A stretch of 64,000 nucleotides of DNA from Spirochaetales bacterium (GTDB lineage: Bacteria > Spirochaetota > Spirochaetia > Sphaerochaetales > Sphaerochaetaceae): positions 1-64,000 of the forward strand of contig JAGABZ010000007.1 of the NCBI GenBank assembly GCA_017614375.1. Direction: 5' to 3'. Shown here in pieces: positions 42,511 to 50,939 of this stretch. Both the position numbers and the translations under genes were made by a program. Below the pieces are notes generated by a model. It worked only from the letters and a program-made list of their open reading frames with translations, was not told where the DNA came from and did no database searches. Within the stretch, counting starts at the first letter, position 1; the number at the start of each line of letters is the position of its first letter.

Positions 42511-42807
42511 CTACTTGCGGTCGAAGGGAAGATAGGCCAGTACACGGGCCTTCTTGATTTCGGCAGTGACGGCTCTCTGATGCCTGGCGCAGTTTCCGGT
42601 GATTCTGGCCGGGAGGATCTTGCCGCGCTCGGTGGTGCATCTTCTGAGGGCTTCAGGGTTCTTGTAGTCGGGCTCGGCCTTTTGGGCACACCACTTGCAG
42701 AACTTCTTCTTGAAGCTCATCTTCTTCATTCCGTCTTTCTTGCCTTTGAAATCCTTATTGAAACCGGTGCCCTCTTCCTTTGAAGCACCAAACTTTTCAT
42801 CACGCAT
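42511..42807 (-). CDS. rpsR: 30S ribosomal protein bS18
   Basis: A 98-residue bS18 with a lysine-rich N-terminal extension of about 30 residues before the core. The core has FCKWCAQKAEPDYKN (a cysteine pair, as in zinc-type S18), LRRCTTERGKILPARITGNCARHQR and a C-terminal ARVLAYLPF. AGGAG precedes the start. bS18 binds bS6, encoded two genes upstream. Confidence 0.95.
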   Translation of the reverse strand: MRDEKFGASKEEGTGFNKDFKGKKDGMKKMSFKKKFCKWCAQKAEPDYKNPEALRRCTTERGKILPARITGNCARHQRAVTAEIKKARVLAYLPFDRK

Positions 42808-42825
42808 GTTTATCTCCTAAGTTAA

Positions 42826-43290
42826 TCAGAATGGGATGTCGGAATCGTCGAACTCCTCAGGACCCGAAAAGTCGGGAACCTGCTGGGCCGACGGAGAGGC
42901 CTGCCTGGGGGCAGGGGCAGCCTGCGGCGCGGGACGGGACTGCTGCTGGGCAGAACCCGCCGGCGAGCCGGTGAGCTGGATGTTGTTTACGGCGACTTCG
43001 ATTTTGCTTCTCGACTGGCCTTCGTTCTCCCAGCGGCTCTGGCGGAGTTCGCCGGTGACGCAGATCTGCTTGCCCTTTTCCAGATACGGGTTGAGGGTTT
43101 CGGCCTGCTTGCCCCAGAGGACACAGTCAATGAAGCTCACCTCGTCCTCCCACTTTCCGTCTGCGGTCTTTCTCCTTCTGTTGACGGCAAGGGAGAAGTG
43201 CGCTACGGGCGTTCCGCCTGCGGTGTACTTCAGTTCGCTTTCACGGGTCAGTCTTCCGACCAGGACGACGATGTTGATGTCGGCTGCCAT
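42826..43290 (-). CDS. ssb: Single-stranded DNA-binding protein
   Basis: A 154-residue SSB. The OB fold spans about 1-110 (NIVVLVGRLTRESELKYT, FIDCVLWGKQAE), followed by a Q/P/A-rich linker and the acidic protein-docking tip DDSDIPF. Encoded between rpsF and rpsR, the usual place. Confidence 0.97.
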   Translation of the reverse strand: MAADINIVVLVGRLTRESELKYTAGGTPVAHFSLAVNRRRKTADGKWEDEVSFIDCVLWGKQAETLNPYLEKGKQICVTGELRQSRWENEGQSRSKIEVAVNNIQLTGSPAGSAQQQSRPAPQAAPAPRQASPSAQQVPDFSGPEEFDDSDIPF

Positions 43291-43302
43291 AGTTATCCCC
43301 TA

Positions 43303-43578
43303 TTATTTCGCGACGAACAGGAACTTCAGCAGGTTTCCGGAGAGCATGAACTCGCCGGTCATCGCGGCGATCTTGTCCGGCTCTGCCTTGATTTCGTAGT
43401 AGCAGTAGTGCCCTTTGTCCTGTTTCTTGATCAGGTACGCCAGCTGTCTGACGCCCATGTCTTCACGGTTGACGATCTCAACCCCGTTTTCCTCGAATTT
43501 CTTCTGTACGAAATCCGACCCGGCTGTGGCCTTCTCCTCATCAGCGTAGAAGATGGCCGTGAACTCATAATCTCTCAT
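43303..43578 (-). CDS. rpsF: 30S ribosomal protein bS6
   Basis: A 91-residue bS6 (MRDYEFTAIFYADEE, RQLAYLIKKQDKGHYCYYEIK). First gene of the rpsF operon, with AAGGAGG upstream. A leader hairpin containing CCG lies 29-46 bp before the start. Confidence 0.95.
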   Translation of the reverse strand: MRDYEFTAIFYADEEKATAGSDFVQKKFEENGVEIVNREDMGVRQLAYLIKKQDKGHYCYYEIKAEPDKIAAMTGEFMLSGNLLKFLFVAK

Positions 43579-43606
43579 GGTTCCTCCTTACGGACATTTT
43601 TCATTG

Positions 43607-43624
43607 ATCCGCCTCAGGGCGGAT
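43607..43624 (-). promoter_or_regulatory. Leader hairpin before rpsF, possible bS6:bS18 site
   Basis: ATCCGCC pairs with GGCGGAT around a 4-nt loop in the rpsF leader. Known rpsF leaders carry a CCG-containing structure bound by the bS6:bS18 dimer for feedback; the CCG here is suggestive only, since it lies in the stem. Confidence 0.35.
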
Positions 43625-43696
43625 AAAGAGGTTCTAACAACTTACCACCAAGGATGAGAATAGTCAATAAAGTCGCAATCTTTTGACGGCACCGCC

Positions 43697-43725
43697 TTGA
43701 CGCGGCTGGGGGCTTTACGGATAAT
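43697..43725 (+). promoter_or_regulatory. Strong promoter of the 29-residue ribosomal protein gene
   Basis: TTGACG (43697-43702) and GATAAT (43720-43725) with a 17-bp spacer, each five of six to consensus. Predicted leader about 57 nt. Confidence 0.7.
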
Positions 43726-43788
43726 GGCAGGGTAATTACGTAATCCGGCCCGTCGTCGCAGGGCGGTCCGGGATAAGGAGACTCCACA

Positions 43789-43878
43789 GTGCCTTGCGGA
43801 AGAAAAAGAAAGAAGCACAAGATTGCTACCCATAAGCGCAAGAAGCAGCTTAGGAAGAATCGGCACAAGAAGAAGTAA
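43789..43878 (+). CDS. AURKAIP1/COX24-type small basic ribosomal protein (bS22-like)
   Basis: A 29-residue, extremely basic protein: MPCGRKKRKKHKIATHKR followed by KKQLRKNRHKKK. The KKHK-x-x-x-H-KRKK-x-L-RK-x-RHK pattern is that of the AURKAIP1/COX24 domain, known as bS22 in mycobacterial ribosomes and as short proteins in spirochaetes. The start codon is GTG at 43789 with AAGGAG 8 nt upstream. It has its own strong promoter and terminator, as expected of an abundant protein. It is too short for most gene finders. Confidence 0.82.
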   Translation: MPCGRKRKKHKIATHKRKKQLRKNRHKKK

Positions 43879-43898
43879 ACTTGGCCGTTTCGGCAATC

Positions 43899-43924
43899 AC
43901 CCCCGGTCGCTCCGGGGGTTTTTC
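43899..43924 (+). terminator. Intrinsic terminator after the small ribosomal protein gene
   Basis: ACCCCCGG (43899-43906) pairs with CCGGGGGT (43912-43919) around TCGCT, followed by TTTTT. Confidence 0.9.
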
Positions 43925-43964
43925 TTTTCCCGGAGCCTGTGATATCCTTGGCCGGGAGTCAGCA

Positions 43965-44561
43965 ATGAGCCGGATAGTGCAATTCATTTCAGGCATCTTC
44001 TCAGACCGCGGCAGCACAGAGGAACCGACCCGGACAACCGGACAGGAGCCTGTACGCACCGTTTTCTCCCCCGCCCTGAATGCCGGCCAGCGGCTTCTGG
44101 GGGCCCGCAAGGGCGAAGACCCGGAGGAAGTGCTCCTGGCCAGGCTGGTTCCGGCTCTGGCGGCAATCTGCACCTCGGGCCGGGATGACCCGGCTGTCCG
44201 GACACGGCTGAAACTCTATGCCGGCAGACGGTGCTTCTACTTCGATTCGGCCACCGCCGGGGACGGACGGCCCTGGACAGAGCCCGTTTCCGAAACCTAC
44301 GACAGATTCATCTCAACATCCGCGCCCTCTGCGGATGCCGTCATCGCTCTGGCCGGAGATCTGATTTCCCAGACGACCGACCCTGACGTAGTGCTGCTTT
44401 TCATCTTTGACAGCGTGCTTGAAATCATCGACCCGAAGTCGCAAACCGAGATCCTCAAGGCCCGGGACCTTTACATCAGGCTCGGGGGATCGGTCAGGAA
44501 TTGGCCGAAAGCCCTTAAAAAGGCCCGGAAAAACCGCAAAGCGGCGGCGAAATCCCTTTGA
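43965..44561 (+). CDS. Hypothetical protein
   Basis: A 198-residue soluble protein with no family I recognise. It has a disordered, T/E/P-rich stretch at about 17-35, a helical middle, hydrophobic helices near DVVLLFIFDSVLEII, and a strongly basic C-terminus (KALKKARKNRKAAAKSL). Start at 43965 with GGGAG 6 nt upstream, just after the terminator of the small ribosomal protein gene. It may be co-transcribed with murD 60 bp downstream. Confidence 0.6.
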   Translation: MSRIVQFISGIFSDRGSTEEPTRTTGQEPVRTVFSPALNAGQRLLGARKGEDPEEVLLARLVPALAAICTSGRDDPAVRTRLKLYAGRRCFYFDSATAGDGRPWTEPVSETYDRFISTSAPSADAVIALAGDLISQTTDPDVVLLFIFDSVLEIIDPKSQTEILKARDLYIRLGGSVRNWPKALKKARKNRKAAAKSL

Positions 44562-44622
44562 AACCGCGTTTTCTGCGTATCCTTTCGTTCCCTGAGTTGT
44601 TTTACCTGTTACGGGGAAAGTG

Positions 44623-45942
44623 ATGAAAGTACTGATTTTCGGATTCGGACTGCACGGCGGAGGCTTCGCTTCGGCGAAGTACTACCTGGACCGCGGCCAT
44701 GAACTTCGGATTACGGACCGCAACAGCATGGCCAAACTCGGGGACAGCCTGGCCTGGTTCAAGGACAGGGGCGTGGAGCTCGTGCTCGAGCAGCACCGCG
44801 ACTGTGATTTCGCCTGGGCGGACATAATCGTCAAAAGCCCGGCCGTCAGCCGCACATCCCCCTATCTGAAAAAGGCCCACGGCAGCGTCGTCACCGATTT
44901 CACCGAACTGTTCCGCTTCCCCGACATCGGGCAGATCAAGTTGGTGATGATCACCGGCACGAAGGGCAAGACCACGACCGCCGCAGCCGTGACCCATGTT
45001 CTGCAGCAGACCGGGCACGAGGTCATGATGTGTGGCAATATGGGCATCTCCTGCTTTGCAGTCCTGGACAATCTGGAGAACCGCCGCAGAAACGGAGAGA
45101 AATACCCCGATTACATAGTCTGCGAACTGTCCTCCTGGCAGATTGCCGATGCTTTCGCCTACTGCTCAGCCACCGAGATTCCCAGGTTCGAGGTCTGCTG
45201 CATGACTTCGGTCTATGAGGACCATCAGAACTACTACCGGAGCATGGAGGCCTACATAAACGACAAGCTCCTCCTGTTCAAGCAGGGAGCCGTGCACATA
45301 GTGGGCACCGAATCGATGAAGGACGCCCTGGCCCGTGCCGCCTGTGTTTCCCCTTCGAAGGTTGTCACGATCGAGCGCACAGCCAGAAAGACGGACAATT
45401 CGCTCTTCGCGCCTGCCTATGCCATCTGCCGGGCTCTGGGGCTGAAGCATGACCGGATTCTCTCAGCGCTCAAGACCTGTCCCGGTGTTCCCCACCGCAA
45501 CGAAATGGTCCGCTTCCATAAGAACGTCATCTTCATCAACGACAGCGCCGCGACCGTGCCGCAGGCGGTGGACTTCACCTGGAGCAGTTTCTACGCGTCT
45601 TCACCCGTGTTCCTCATCTGCGGAGGTACGGACAAGGCCTTGGGGGTCGCCGGCATGGAGCGCCCGCTTCGGCATGTCAAGGGAATCTACCTGCTGGACG
45701 GTTCGTTCACCCGTGAAAAACTCGTCCCGTTTCTGAAAGAGGCGGGGCTTGGGTACTGCGGTCCTTTCGGAGCGCTTGAGCCGGCGCTAAAGGCAGCCTA
45801 TTCGGACGCGGTCTCCTACTCTGCAGACAAAGGCCCCACCCCGATAGTCCTGCTTTCACCGGGGGCGGCGAGTTTCGAGCTTTTCCTTCATGAGTTCGAC
45901 CGCGGAGACCGTTTCAAGGCCCTGGTAGGCGAACTGGACTGA
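44623..45942 (+). CDS. murD: UDP-N-acetylmuramoylalanine--D-glutamate ligase
   Basis: A 439-residue Mur ligase. N-terminal UDP-binding Rossmann domain (FGFGLHGGGFASAKYY), ATP loop ITGTKGKTTTAAAV (about 109-122), central domain with VCELSSWQ, and C-terminal domain with NDSAATVPQA and LLSPGAASFELF. The SPGAASFELF signature separates MurD from other Mur ligases (usually SPAxASxDxF). It adds D-glutamate to the peptidoglycan precursor in the cytoplasm. GGGGAAAG precedes the ATG. It ends 3 bp from the convergent xdhD stop, with no terminator. Confidence 0.9.
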   Translation: MKVLIFGFGLHGGGFASAKYYLDRGHELRITDRNSMAKLGDSLAWFKDRGVELVLEQHRDCDFAWADIIVKSPAVSRTSPYLKKAHGSVVTDFTELFRFPDIGQIKLVMITGTKGKTTTAAAVTHVLQQTGHEVMMCGNMGISCFAVLDNLENRRRNGEKYPDYIVCELSSWQIADAFAYCSATEIPRFEVCCMTSVYEDHQNYYRSMEAYINDKLLLFKQGAVHIVGTESMKDALARAACVSPSKVVTIERTARKTDNSLFAPAYAICRALGLKHDRILSALKTCPGVPHRNEMVRFHKNVIFINDSAATVPQAVDFTWSSFYASSPVFLICGGTDKALGVAGMERPLRHVKGIYLLDGSFTREKLVPFLKEAGLGYCGPFGALEPALKAAYSDAVSYSADKGPTPIVLLSPGAASFELFLHEFDRGDRFKALVGELD

Positions 45943-45945
45943 ACC

Positions 45946-48810
45946 TCAGATTCTGCCCAGGCCCCGGAGGATCTTCTCAGGGGTCATCGGCCAGTCGCGG
46001 ATCCACACTCCGCAGGCATCGGCTATCGCGATTCCGATGGCCGGAGCGGCTCCGTTGGTGGCGATTTCGCTGATGCTCTTCGCTCCGAAAGGTCCGTAGT
46101 AGTCATTGATATCGATCAGGACCGCCTTGAAGTCATCCGGCTGCTCCCAGATCATCGGCACGCGGTAGTCGGTGAAATTGGGGTTCAGACAGACTCCGTT
46201 CTCATCGAGAATCATGCCTTCGTACAGGGTATGTCCGATGGACTTCAGTGCCGCGCCGTAAATCTGGCAGAGGGCCATGTCCGGGTTGATCGGAGTACCG
46301 GCGTCCTGGAAGGCGTAGAACTTCTCGACCTTGATCTCCCCTGTGCGGGTATTGACCGCAACCTGGGCAAAGTGCGCCCCGTACGGGATTGCCGCGTTGG
46401 TGGTGGCGAAGCTTCCCTCGGCCATAAGCTGGCCGCGCCCTGTCCCACCGGTGGCGGTATGGTTGATTTCAAAGAAACTCAGGGACTTGCCCGAAGTCGA
46501 AACCACCCTGCCGGGATACTCCAGACTGAGGTTGTCGGGGTTTTCGTCCATCTGCAGGGCCGCCTCTGCAATGATCTTCTTTTTCAGGTTCTCCGCCGCC
46601 AGAAGCGACGCGTTTCCGCTGTAGAAGGTTCCGCTGGATGCATAGGCTCCTGTGTCAAAGCCCGAGGCGTCGGTGTCTCCGGATATGACGGAAATCATAT
46701 CCATCGGCACTTTGAGGGTTTCGGCGGTCACCTTTGCGGTGATGGTGTCGAGTCCGGTGCCCAGGTCGCTTCCTCCGCTTTGGACAATGATGCTGCCGTC
46801 CGTCTCAAGCTTTGCTATGGCAGTTGCGTGGTCCAGTCCGGGCAGACCGCTGCCCTGCTGGAGCATTGCAAACCCCCTGCCCCGCTTCCAGTCGGAATCC
46901 GGGTCGTTCTCAAGCGGCCTGTCCCAACCCATCATGGCCGCTCCGCGCTCGATGGCCTGCATCAGGCCGCAGGAACCGACCGGCACCACCGCGCCGGCAC
47001 GTCCCTCGCCCAGTCCGGCGAGGATTTCGAGCATGTAGCCCTCTTCGACGCAGTTCTTCTTGACCATCGACAGATAGTCCTGGCCGACCGCCTTTGCCAG
47101 TTCACCCAGACACATCATCAGGGCATAGGTTCCCTTCGGTGCCCCGTATCCCTGATAGGCCCCGGTAGGCGGACAGTTGGTGTAGTACGTGTACACGTCG
47201 AACTTCATGTTGTCCACCTTGAACAGCGGCAGGGTCTTTGAGCAGGAGTTCATCGGCACCGTCAGGCAGTGGTTGCCGTAAGGACCGGTGTTCGCCCTGC
47301 AGTCAAAGCTTATGGCGGTTATCCGGCCGTCCTTCTTGGCGCCCATCTTTATGGTGACCTTCATCGGATGGCGGGTGCTGTTGGCGATGAACTCCTCGAC
47401 GCGGGTGTTGCGGGTGTAGATAGCCTTTCCCGTAATCCAGGTCATGTAGGCGCAGAGGTCCTCGATGAGGATGTCCTGCTTCGAGCCGTAGCCGCCGCCG
47501 ACCTTTTCCTTTATTACGTGGACCTTGCTCTCCGGGATGGAACAGACCTTTGCCACCACTCTGCGCAGATGGTACGGAATCTGGGTCGAGGCCTTGATGA
47601 CCAGCCTGCCGCCTTCGATCTTGGAGAAGCAGACGTGGACCTCCAGCGGGGTGCACTGGACCTGGTCGGTCTGGTATGTCCGCTCGATAACCTCGTCCGC
47701 CTCGGCAAAGCCCTTTTGAACATCGCCGATCTGACCGTGGGCGGCGGAAGCCAGATTGTGCTTCGGGTCGGCATTGATCGGGAACGGATAGTGGATTTTT
47801 CCTTCCCTCGGGTCGGCGCCGGCGTTGTACGCGTCCAGATTATCCGGGGCACCGACCCCGAAACTGACCTCTCCGCCCTGCACGACCGGAGCTCCGGGGG
47901 CCATGGCCTGCTCTACGGTGAGGACAGGTTCGAGGACCTGATATTCGACTTTAATCAGTTCTTTGGCTCTTTTTGCCGTTTCCCGGCTATCGGCAAGAAT
48001 AGCGGCAACCCTGTCACCGACGTGTCTGACCTTTTGGTTGAGCAGTTTCTTGTCGTGGGGCGAAGGCTCCGGCGACCCCTGTCCTGCGGTGGTGTAGTAA
48101 ATCTCAGGAACATCCTTGTAGGTGAGGATTTTCACCACACCTTCGAGTTTTTCAGCCTCGGAGGTATCGATGTCGGTGATATAGGCACTGGCATACGGCG
48201 AGCGCAGGACCTCCAGCCAGCAGGCGCCGGGCTCGACGAAATCCTCTACGTAAGCCTGCTCTCCTTTCACAAGCTGCGGTCCGTCCACCTTGGGCAGGGC
48301 CTTTCCGACATAATCGAGGTTCTTTCTGAACTCGGGAATCAGCTCGGACGGCTTTTTCCCCGTCACGGCCAGTTTCACCGCCAGATAGTAGTGCTCATAC
48401 CCGGCGTCGCGGATAAAGATTCCGCTGAGGGCATCGCGGATCTGTGCCCTCGTGGGATTGGGATGGTTCTCCAGAAGCCAGGTCAGCAGCAGCGCGGCCG
48501 CCGGCGCGTTGTACGCGCTCTGGACGATGCCGGCATCAATCATAGCCTGCTGCACTACCGTCAGCGAACGCCCCTGCGCAAGCCCGTCCGGTGTGCGGAT
48601 TTCCGCCCCGTCCGCCTGCCAGGCGCACATCAGGTTCGAATACACCGGACGCCCGTTGTACAGAATGGTATCGCTGCCGGCGAAGCCCTCCCGGTCGTCG
48701 CTGTCACGGACGCAGAAGTGCCCGGCATCGGCCAGGACCTGCCGCAGACATGCCGCGGGTTCGGCGTCCAGAACTGTCAGTTTCCCGTTGATTGTACAGT
48801 AGAACTTCAT
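45946..48810 (-). CDS. xdhD: XdhD-type molybdenum hydroxylase
   Basis: A 954-residue xanthine dehydrogenase-family protein closely matching E. coli XdhD along its length as remembered (SDD-x-x-GFAGSD near residue 40, VQSAYNAPAAALL, then the aldehyde oxidase/xanthine dehydrogenase molybdopterin domains). Molybdenum-site motifs include GGGYGSKQD, GAYQGYGAPKG, SGGSDLGTGLDT and GPFGAKSISE. The N-terminal ferredoxin-like domain keeps its shape but has lost the cysteines that bind the two [2Fe-2S] clusters. Expected role: hydroxylation or dehydroxylation at a purine ring, with electrons passing to YgfM and YgfK. Last gene of the purine operon; the start overlaps the ygfM stop (ATGA). Confidence 0.88.
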   Translation of the reverse strand: MKFYCTINGKLTVLDAEPAACLRQVLADAGHFCVRDSDDREGFAGSDTILYNGRPVYSNLMCAWQADGAEIRTPDGLAQGRSLTVVQQAMIDAGIVQSAYNAPAAALLLTWLLENHPNPTRAQIRDALSGIFIRDAGYEHYYLAVKLAVTGKKPSELIPEFRKNLDYVGKALPKVDGPQLVKGEQAYVEDFVEPGACWLEVLRSPYASAYITDIDTSEAEKLEGVVKILTYKDVPEIYYTTAGQGSPEPSPHDKKLLNQKVRHVGDRVAAILADSRETAKRAKELIKVEYQVLEPVLTVEQAMAPGAPVVQGGEVSFGVGAPDNLDAYNAGADPREGKIHYPFPINADPKHNLASAAHGQIGDVQKGFAEADEVIERTYQTDQVQCTPLEVHVCFSKIEGGRLVIKASTQIPYHLRRVVAKVCSIPESKVHVIKEKVGGGYGSKQDILIEDLCAYMTWITGKAIYTRNTRVEEFIANSTRHPMKVTIKMGAKKDGRITAISFDCRANTGPYGNHCLTVPMNSCSKTLPLFKVDNMKFDVYTYYTNCPPTGAYQGYGAPKGTYALMMCLGELAKAVGQDYLSMVKKNCVEEGYMLEILAGLGEGRAGAVVPVGSCGLMQAIERGAAMMGWDRPLENDPDSDWKRGRGFAMLQQGSGLPGLDHATAIAKLETDGSIIVQSGGSDLGTGLDTITAKVTAETLKVPMDMISVISGDTDASGFDTGAYASSGTFYSGNASLLAAENLKKKIIAEAALQMDENPDNLSLEYPGRVVSTSGKSLSFFEINHTATGGTGRGQLMAEGSFATTNAAIPYGAHFAQVAVNTRTGEIKVEKFYAFQDAGTPINPDMALCQIYGAALKSIGHTLYEGMILDENGVCLNPNFTDYRVPMIWEQPDDFKAVLIDINDYYGPFGAKSISEIATNGAAPAIGIAIADACGVWIRDWPMTPEKILRGLGRI

Positions 48811-49550
48811 CTGCCCGCCTCCTTGTGAAGGTCGAACAGGACCGTTTTCGTCAGATAGGCCTTGTATTCATCCGAACCGTAGATGTCCGAAACGAAGCGA
48901 ACGCCGGCCTGATTCAGAGCCCTGGCGACACAGTTTTCGCACTTCACGTCCGAGAACCCGACCTTCACGATTCCCGTGCCCTTTACCGCAGCCCAGGCAA
49001 AGTCCGGATTGGCGGCGGCGGCGGTCAGAACCGCCAGGCTTTCCTTTGTCATGGCGATCCTTTTTGAGACGACCGGGGCCTTCAGCGGAACCGATACGCA
49101 GCTGATGATCCGCTGCCTTAGGGAATCGAAGGAGGCCAGATACTCTTCTGCGGAAATCTCATCCTTCCAGTCCAGTTCAACCACGGCACCCGCGGCCAGA
49201 AGGGTCGGCACCAGATAACTGTCATCCCGGTGCAGATAGAGGTTGCCGGCTATGGTGGCCGCTTCCCTCTTTTGGAGCGAGCCCATGAAAGCAAGCGCCT
49301 CGCGCATATACGCGGGAGTTTTCGGATGGTCGATGGCAGCCTGGAAAGTTGTTCCCAGAGCGTAGCGGATCCGACCCTGCCGGGTCGAGATCCCGCCCTC
49401 CGGTTCGGCGAGGACGACGGCGTTTTCAGCCTTTATCAGAGAGCCGAGCCGGTTGAGTTCGGTTCCGCCCCCGTAAAGAACCGCATCGCCCTTTGAGAGC
49501 AGCGCCAGAGCCTCTGCCCGGTCACCGGCAAACAGGATCTTTCCTATCAT
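48807..49550 (-). CDS. ygfM: FAD-binding subunit of the XdhD-type hydroxylase
   Basis: A 247-residue protein of the molybdopterin dehydrogenase FAD-binding family: LYGGGTELNRL for the FAD loop, AATIAGNLYLHRDDSYLVPTLLAAGA for the second FAD-binding segment (normally TIGGN), and a CO dehydrogenase flavoprotein-like C-terminal domain. It would pass electrons from the molybdenum subunit to its acceptor. Coupled by ATGA overlaps to both neighbours. Confidence 0.85.
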   Translation of the reverse strand: MIGKILFAGDRAEALALLSKGDAVLYGGGTELNRLGSLIKAENAVVLAEPEGGISTRQGRIRYALGTTFQAAIDHPKTPAYMREALAFMGSLQKREAATIAGNLYLHRDDSYLVPTLLAAGAVVELDWKDEISAEEYLASFDSLRQRIISCVSVPLKAPVVSKRIAMTKESLAVLTAAAANPDFAWAAVKGTGIVKVGFSDVKCENCVARALNQAGVRFVSDIYGSDEYKAYLTKTVLFDLHKEAGR

Positions 49551-50920
49551 TGAAGTCCTCCCTTTCGAAGCAGCGCGGCGGCGGCTTCGTTGGCCCTGGC
49601 CGCGAGCTCCTCCTCGTCGGCACCGACAAGGTGTCCGTCGTCCACGACAACTCTGCCGTTGACGATGGTGTATTTCGTCTGATGATTGTAGCCGCAGAAA
49701 AGCAGAGCCGCCACCGGGTCGGACAGCGAACCGGCGTACTGCAGGCCTGTCATGTCGAAAACGGCAATGTCCGCCGCCCAGCCGGGCTCCAGTCTGCCGA
49801 TTCTGTCATAACCGAGCATCTCCGCCCCGTTTACGGTGGCCATTCTGAACACATCTGAGGCCTTTATTGCCGAAGAACCGTACTTCACCCGCTGCAGGAG
49901 CAGCGCCAGACGCATCTCCCCCAGCATATCCGAACTGTCATTGGAAGCGCTTCCGTCCACGGCCAGCCCGACGTTGATTCCCCTTTTCAGCATCTCAGTG
50001 ACCCGGCAGATTCCGCTGCCCAGCCTCATGTTGCTCGCCGGGCAGTGGGCCACCGAAGTCCCCGTCCGGGCCAGAACGTCCAGTTCCTCATCGTTGAACC
50101 AGATTCCGTGGGCATAGAACACATCCGGCCCGACCAGGGAGCACTGCTCCATCAGCTCCAGCGGCCTGACTCCGTGGATTTTCAGGCAGTCGTTCTCTTC
50201 GTCGATTGTCTCGCAAAGGTGGGTATGCAGGTGCACCCCGTATCTGCGGGCCAGGGCGGCGCTTTCGCTCATGCACTGCCTGGTAACCGAAAACGGCGAG
50301 CACGGAGCCAGCACAATCCTGTGCATGGCAAACGGTGACGGGTCGTGGAAAGCCCGGATGCACCGCTCGCTGTCCCGGATGATTTCATCCTCAGACTGCA
50401 CCACGCTGTCCGGGGGCAGGCCTCCGTCCTTGCGCGACTTGCTCATGCTTCCCCGGGTCGGAGAAAAGCGCATGCCGAGCCTGTCCGCCGCCTCGAACTG
50501 CAGAGCCATGATGTCACCCTCGAAGGAGCGGGGGTACAGATAGTGGTGGTCGGTGGTCAGGGTACAGCCGGTTTTAAGCAGTTCGGCCATAGCCAGAGTC
50601 GAAGAAACCGAAACGCCCTGCGCGTCGATGTTCTTCCAGATTTCATAGAGGTACACCAGCCAGTCGAAAAGCTTGGCATCCTGCACGGCTTTGAGGTTTC
50701 GCGTCAGAGTCTGGTAGAAGTGATGATGGGTATTGACAAAACCCGGGACGACGGTGCAACCGGAGCAGTCGATTGTCCGATCGGCCCGGACATCGAGGTT
50801 GGTCCCCACGGCTTTTACCGTATTGCCCTCGATCAGCAGATCCGCCCCGCTTTGGATTTCCTTGTCCGGGTCGGTCATCAGGGCGAAAATGTTCTTTAGA
50901 AGCAGGCTCTGTTTTTCCAT
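49547..50920 (-). CDS. 8-oxoguanine deaminase-like amidohydrolase
   Basis: A 457-residue amidohydrolase close to the 8-oxoguanine deaminase group, which turns 8-oxoguanine into urate. Metal ligands: NTHHHFYQTLTRN (H-x-H), LHTHLCETIDEENDC, the later histidine in FYAHGIWF, and the aspartate in AVDGSASNDSSDM. The FSPTRGSMS and GLPPDSVVQ segments and TSVAHCPASNMRLGSG are typical of that group and of related guanine deaminases. The start at 50920 is set by GGAG 6 nt upstream; the frame runs further upstream without a site. The 19-bp gap from ssnA keeps it in the operon. Confidence 0.82.
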   Translation of the reverse strand: MEKQSLLLKNIFALMTDPDKEIQSGADLLIEGNTVKAVGTNLDVRADRTIDCSGCTVVPGFVNTHHHFYQTLTRNLKAVQDAKLFDWLVYLYEIWKNIDAQGVSVSSTLAMAELLKTGCTLTTDHHYLYPRSFEGDIMALQFEAADRLGMRFSPTRGSMSKSRKDGGLPPDSVVQSEDEIIRDSERCIRAFHDPSPFAMHRIVLAPCSPFSVTRQCMSESAALARRYGVHLHTHLCETIDEENDCLKIHGVRPLELMEQCSLVGPDVFYAHGIWFNDEELDVLARTGTSVAHCPASNMRLGSGICRVTEMLKRGINVGLAVDGSASNDSSDMLGEMRLALLLQRVKYGSSAIKASDVFRMATVNGAEMLGYDRIGRLEPGWAADIAVFDMTGLQYAGSLSDPVAALLFCGYNHQTKYTIVNGRVVVDDGHLVGADEEELAARANEAAAALLRKGGLQ

Positions 50921-50939
50921 CGGTTTCTCCGTGTGCGCC

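Noticed and set aside
45946-48810. xdhD as a classical xanthine dehydrogenase with [2Fe-2S] clusters
   Set aside because: The cluster-binding cysteines are absent and the sequence follows the XdhD pattern instead.
47269-48828. Open frame of 519 codons opposite xdhD
   Set aside because: Antisense shadow of a full-length, family-matching gene.
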